Assembly (NCBI GenBank): GCA_937894795.1
Contig: CALCQV010000151.1
Location: 1-44,448, forward strand
Length of the DNA stretch: 44,448 nt
DNA from: an uncultured Bacteroidales bacterium
GTDB lineage: Bacteria; Bacteroidota; Bacteroidia; Bacteroidales; Lentimicrobiaceae
Reading direction: 5' to 3'
Shown: positions 43,716 through 44,448 of the stretch, one piece after another
Layout of the letters: each line of letters begins with the position of its first letter
Numbering within the stretch: the first letter of the stretch is position 1
Made by a program: the position numbers and the translations under genes
Notes under the pieces: model-generated
Database searches by the model: none
What the model was told of the DNA's origin: nothing
What the model saw: only the letters and a program-made list of their open reading frames with translations

Positions 43716-44448
43716 TATTTTTCCTCCTCTTTTTTAGGGTCAATTGTTGTTTTACCTGCTTTAGGATCATAATGTACTCCTTGATATTCTTTTTGATATT
43801 CTTTAACCATGCTGTTAGGTCTTGGATCGATAGTACTTGGAGCATCTTTGGTGGCTTCCTTATCTTGCCCAACAACATCTTCGGCAAATGTGCCACAATT
43901 ATTATTCATTAAATTATACTCTTTTCTATCAGGGTCAGAGTTCTCTTTCATTTTTCCCTTTGCATAATCATTCATTTCTTTAAACTTGTCACTTTTAACA
44001 TAGGCTCCTTCTATCTTACCTCCATGCCCTGCCTTATCAGAGATTTGTTTCATGAACTTATTTAATGATTTTTGCGTTGGCATTCCATCTTTCCCGATTG
44101 TTACGTTTGATATACTTCTATTCCTGACTTCTCCTTTTCCTGCTTTATCATACCTTCCATATTCATAATATTTAGTATACCCTGTTTTATTGTCGATCAA
44201 TAAAACCCCGGCGTGCCCAAGACCTCCAATTTTTCCAACTGGAGTTAAAATTTTGTAATCAGGAAATACTATAATGACACCATCCCTGCCATCGGGATCA
44301 ATGGCATTTATCGGATTATTATAAACGTAATTATATGGAGACCATTCATAGTACTTGTCAGCATGTGAATCAACACTATGCCATCTCCCCACAACCCCAT
44401 CATAAAACCTCGCCCCATAATCCAACCAATTCAAGCCCAGCTCATCCT
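43715..44448 (-). CDS. RHS repeat-associated core protein, 3' end with C-terminal toxin domain (cut by window edge)
   Basis: About 244 C-terminal residues; the frame is open to the right edge (DELGLNWLDYGARFYDG), so the true start lies outside. The first ~55 residues are the end of the RHS core, LDYGARFYDGVVGRWHSVDSHADKYY through PYNYVYNNPINAIDPDGRD. Behind the conserved DPDG boundary comes a variable domain of ~185 residues with GHAGVLLIDNKTG and, 100 residues later, NNNCGTFAEDVVG. A His-first, Cys-later order resembles circularly permuted NlpC/P60 or LRAT-like papain-fold enzymes, as found in polymorphic toxins; the fold is inferred. It is followed without a gap by the likely immunity gene. 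AT-rich compared with the rest of the window. Confidence 0.85.
   Translation of the reverse strand, partial: DELGLNWLDYGARFYDGVVGRWHSVDSHADKYYEWSPYNYVYNNPINAIDPDGRDGVIIVFPDYKILTPVGKIGGLGHAGVLLIDNKTGYTKYYEYGRYDKAGKGEVRNRSISNVTIGKDGMPTQKSLNKFMKQISDKAGHGGKIEGAYVKSDKFKEMNDYAKGKMKENSDPDRKEYNLMNNNCGTFAEDVVGQDKEATKDAPSTIDPRPNSMVKEYQKEYQGVHYDPKAGKTTIDPKKEEEK
43723..43728 (-). promoter_or_regulatory. Strong Shine-Dalgarno of the small membrane protein gene
   Basis: Minus-strand AGGAGG lies 7 nt upstream of the ATG, inside the last codons of the RHS gene. Such a strong site is unusual in this phylum and absent from the other starts in the window. Confidence 0.7.

Overview
The window looks like a chromosomal segment of an uncultured or little-studied member of the Bacteroidota (Bacteroidales/Marinilabiliales-like), probably anaerobic or microaerophilic. 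The evidence is: two proteins with type IX secretion (Por) C-terminal sorting domains; a SecD with the usual Bacteroidota Ser/Thr/Asp-rich linker; promoters with a TAnnTTTG -7 box and a TTG element about 19-21 bp upstream instead of sigma70 boxes; almost no Shine-Dalgarno sequences; and BatA-type, TamB-type and TIGR00730 genes typical of the phylum. A flavodiiron protein, a methionine gamma-lyase-like enzyme, a proton-pumping pyrophosphatase and a hexameric glutamate dehydrogenase suggest amino-acid metabolism with little oxygen. No phage, IS, CRISPR or tRNA was found.

Layout. 1-1745: secD (probably a secDF fusion), cut by the left edge. 1991-4264: secreted FG-GAP/VCBS-repeat protein with a T9SS tail, converging with and overlapping a retropepsin-like protease. 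4772-9495: LOG-family protein, uvrA, lytic transglycosylase. 9717-11659: rfbC and lpdA. 12144-14633: DHFR-like reductase, Lrp/AsnC regulator, and a divergent Cys/Met-metabolism PLP enzyme. 14879-17535: two lipoproteins, a papain-family protease and a pentapeptide-like beta-helix protein. 17774-20665: gcvP. 20933-25144: a conserved-looking orphan, hppA, and a bifunctional-nuclease (DUF151) protein. 25344-32068: a small exported protein with three copies of an acidic motif, a T9SS-secreted PKD-like protein, and tamB. 32167-34438: tsaD, a YdeI-like protein and a beta-carbonic anhydrase. 34485-41482: lipoprotein, flavodiiron protein, topoisomerase IV A (parC) and a BatA-like protein in one leftward block. 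41614-42951: gdhA. 42952-43391: a non-coding block with dyads and repeats. 43392-44448: the 3' end of an RHS gene with its C-terminal toxin domain, plus a small three-helix membrane protein that is the likely immunity protein.

Most of the window is housekeeping: export, envelope assembly, DNA repair and topology, tRNA modification, central amino-acid metabolism. The parts most worth a second look are the RHS toxin/immunity module at the right edge, whose toxin has a His-before-Cys, permuted papain-like motif order; the repeated-motif exported protein at 25344-25766, an unnamed family to me; tamB, whose reading frame has no ATG or GTG start; three tandem non-coding repeats with T-tracts about three helical turns apart at 17586-17681; and the structured non-coding block between gdhA and the RHS module.
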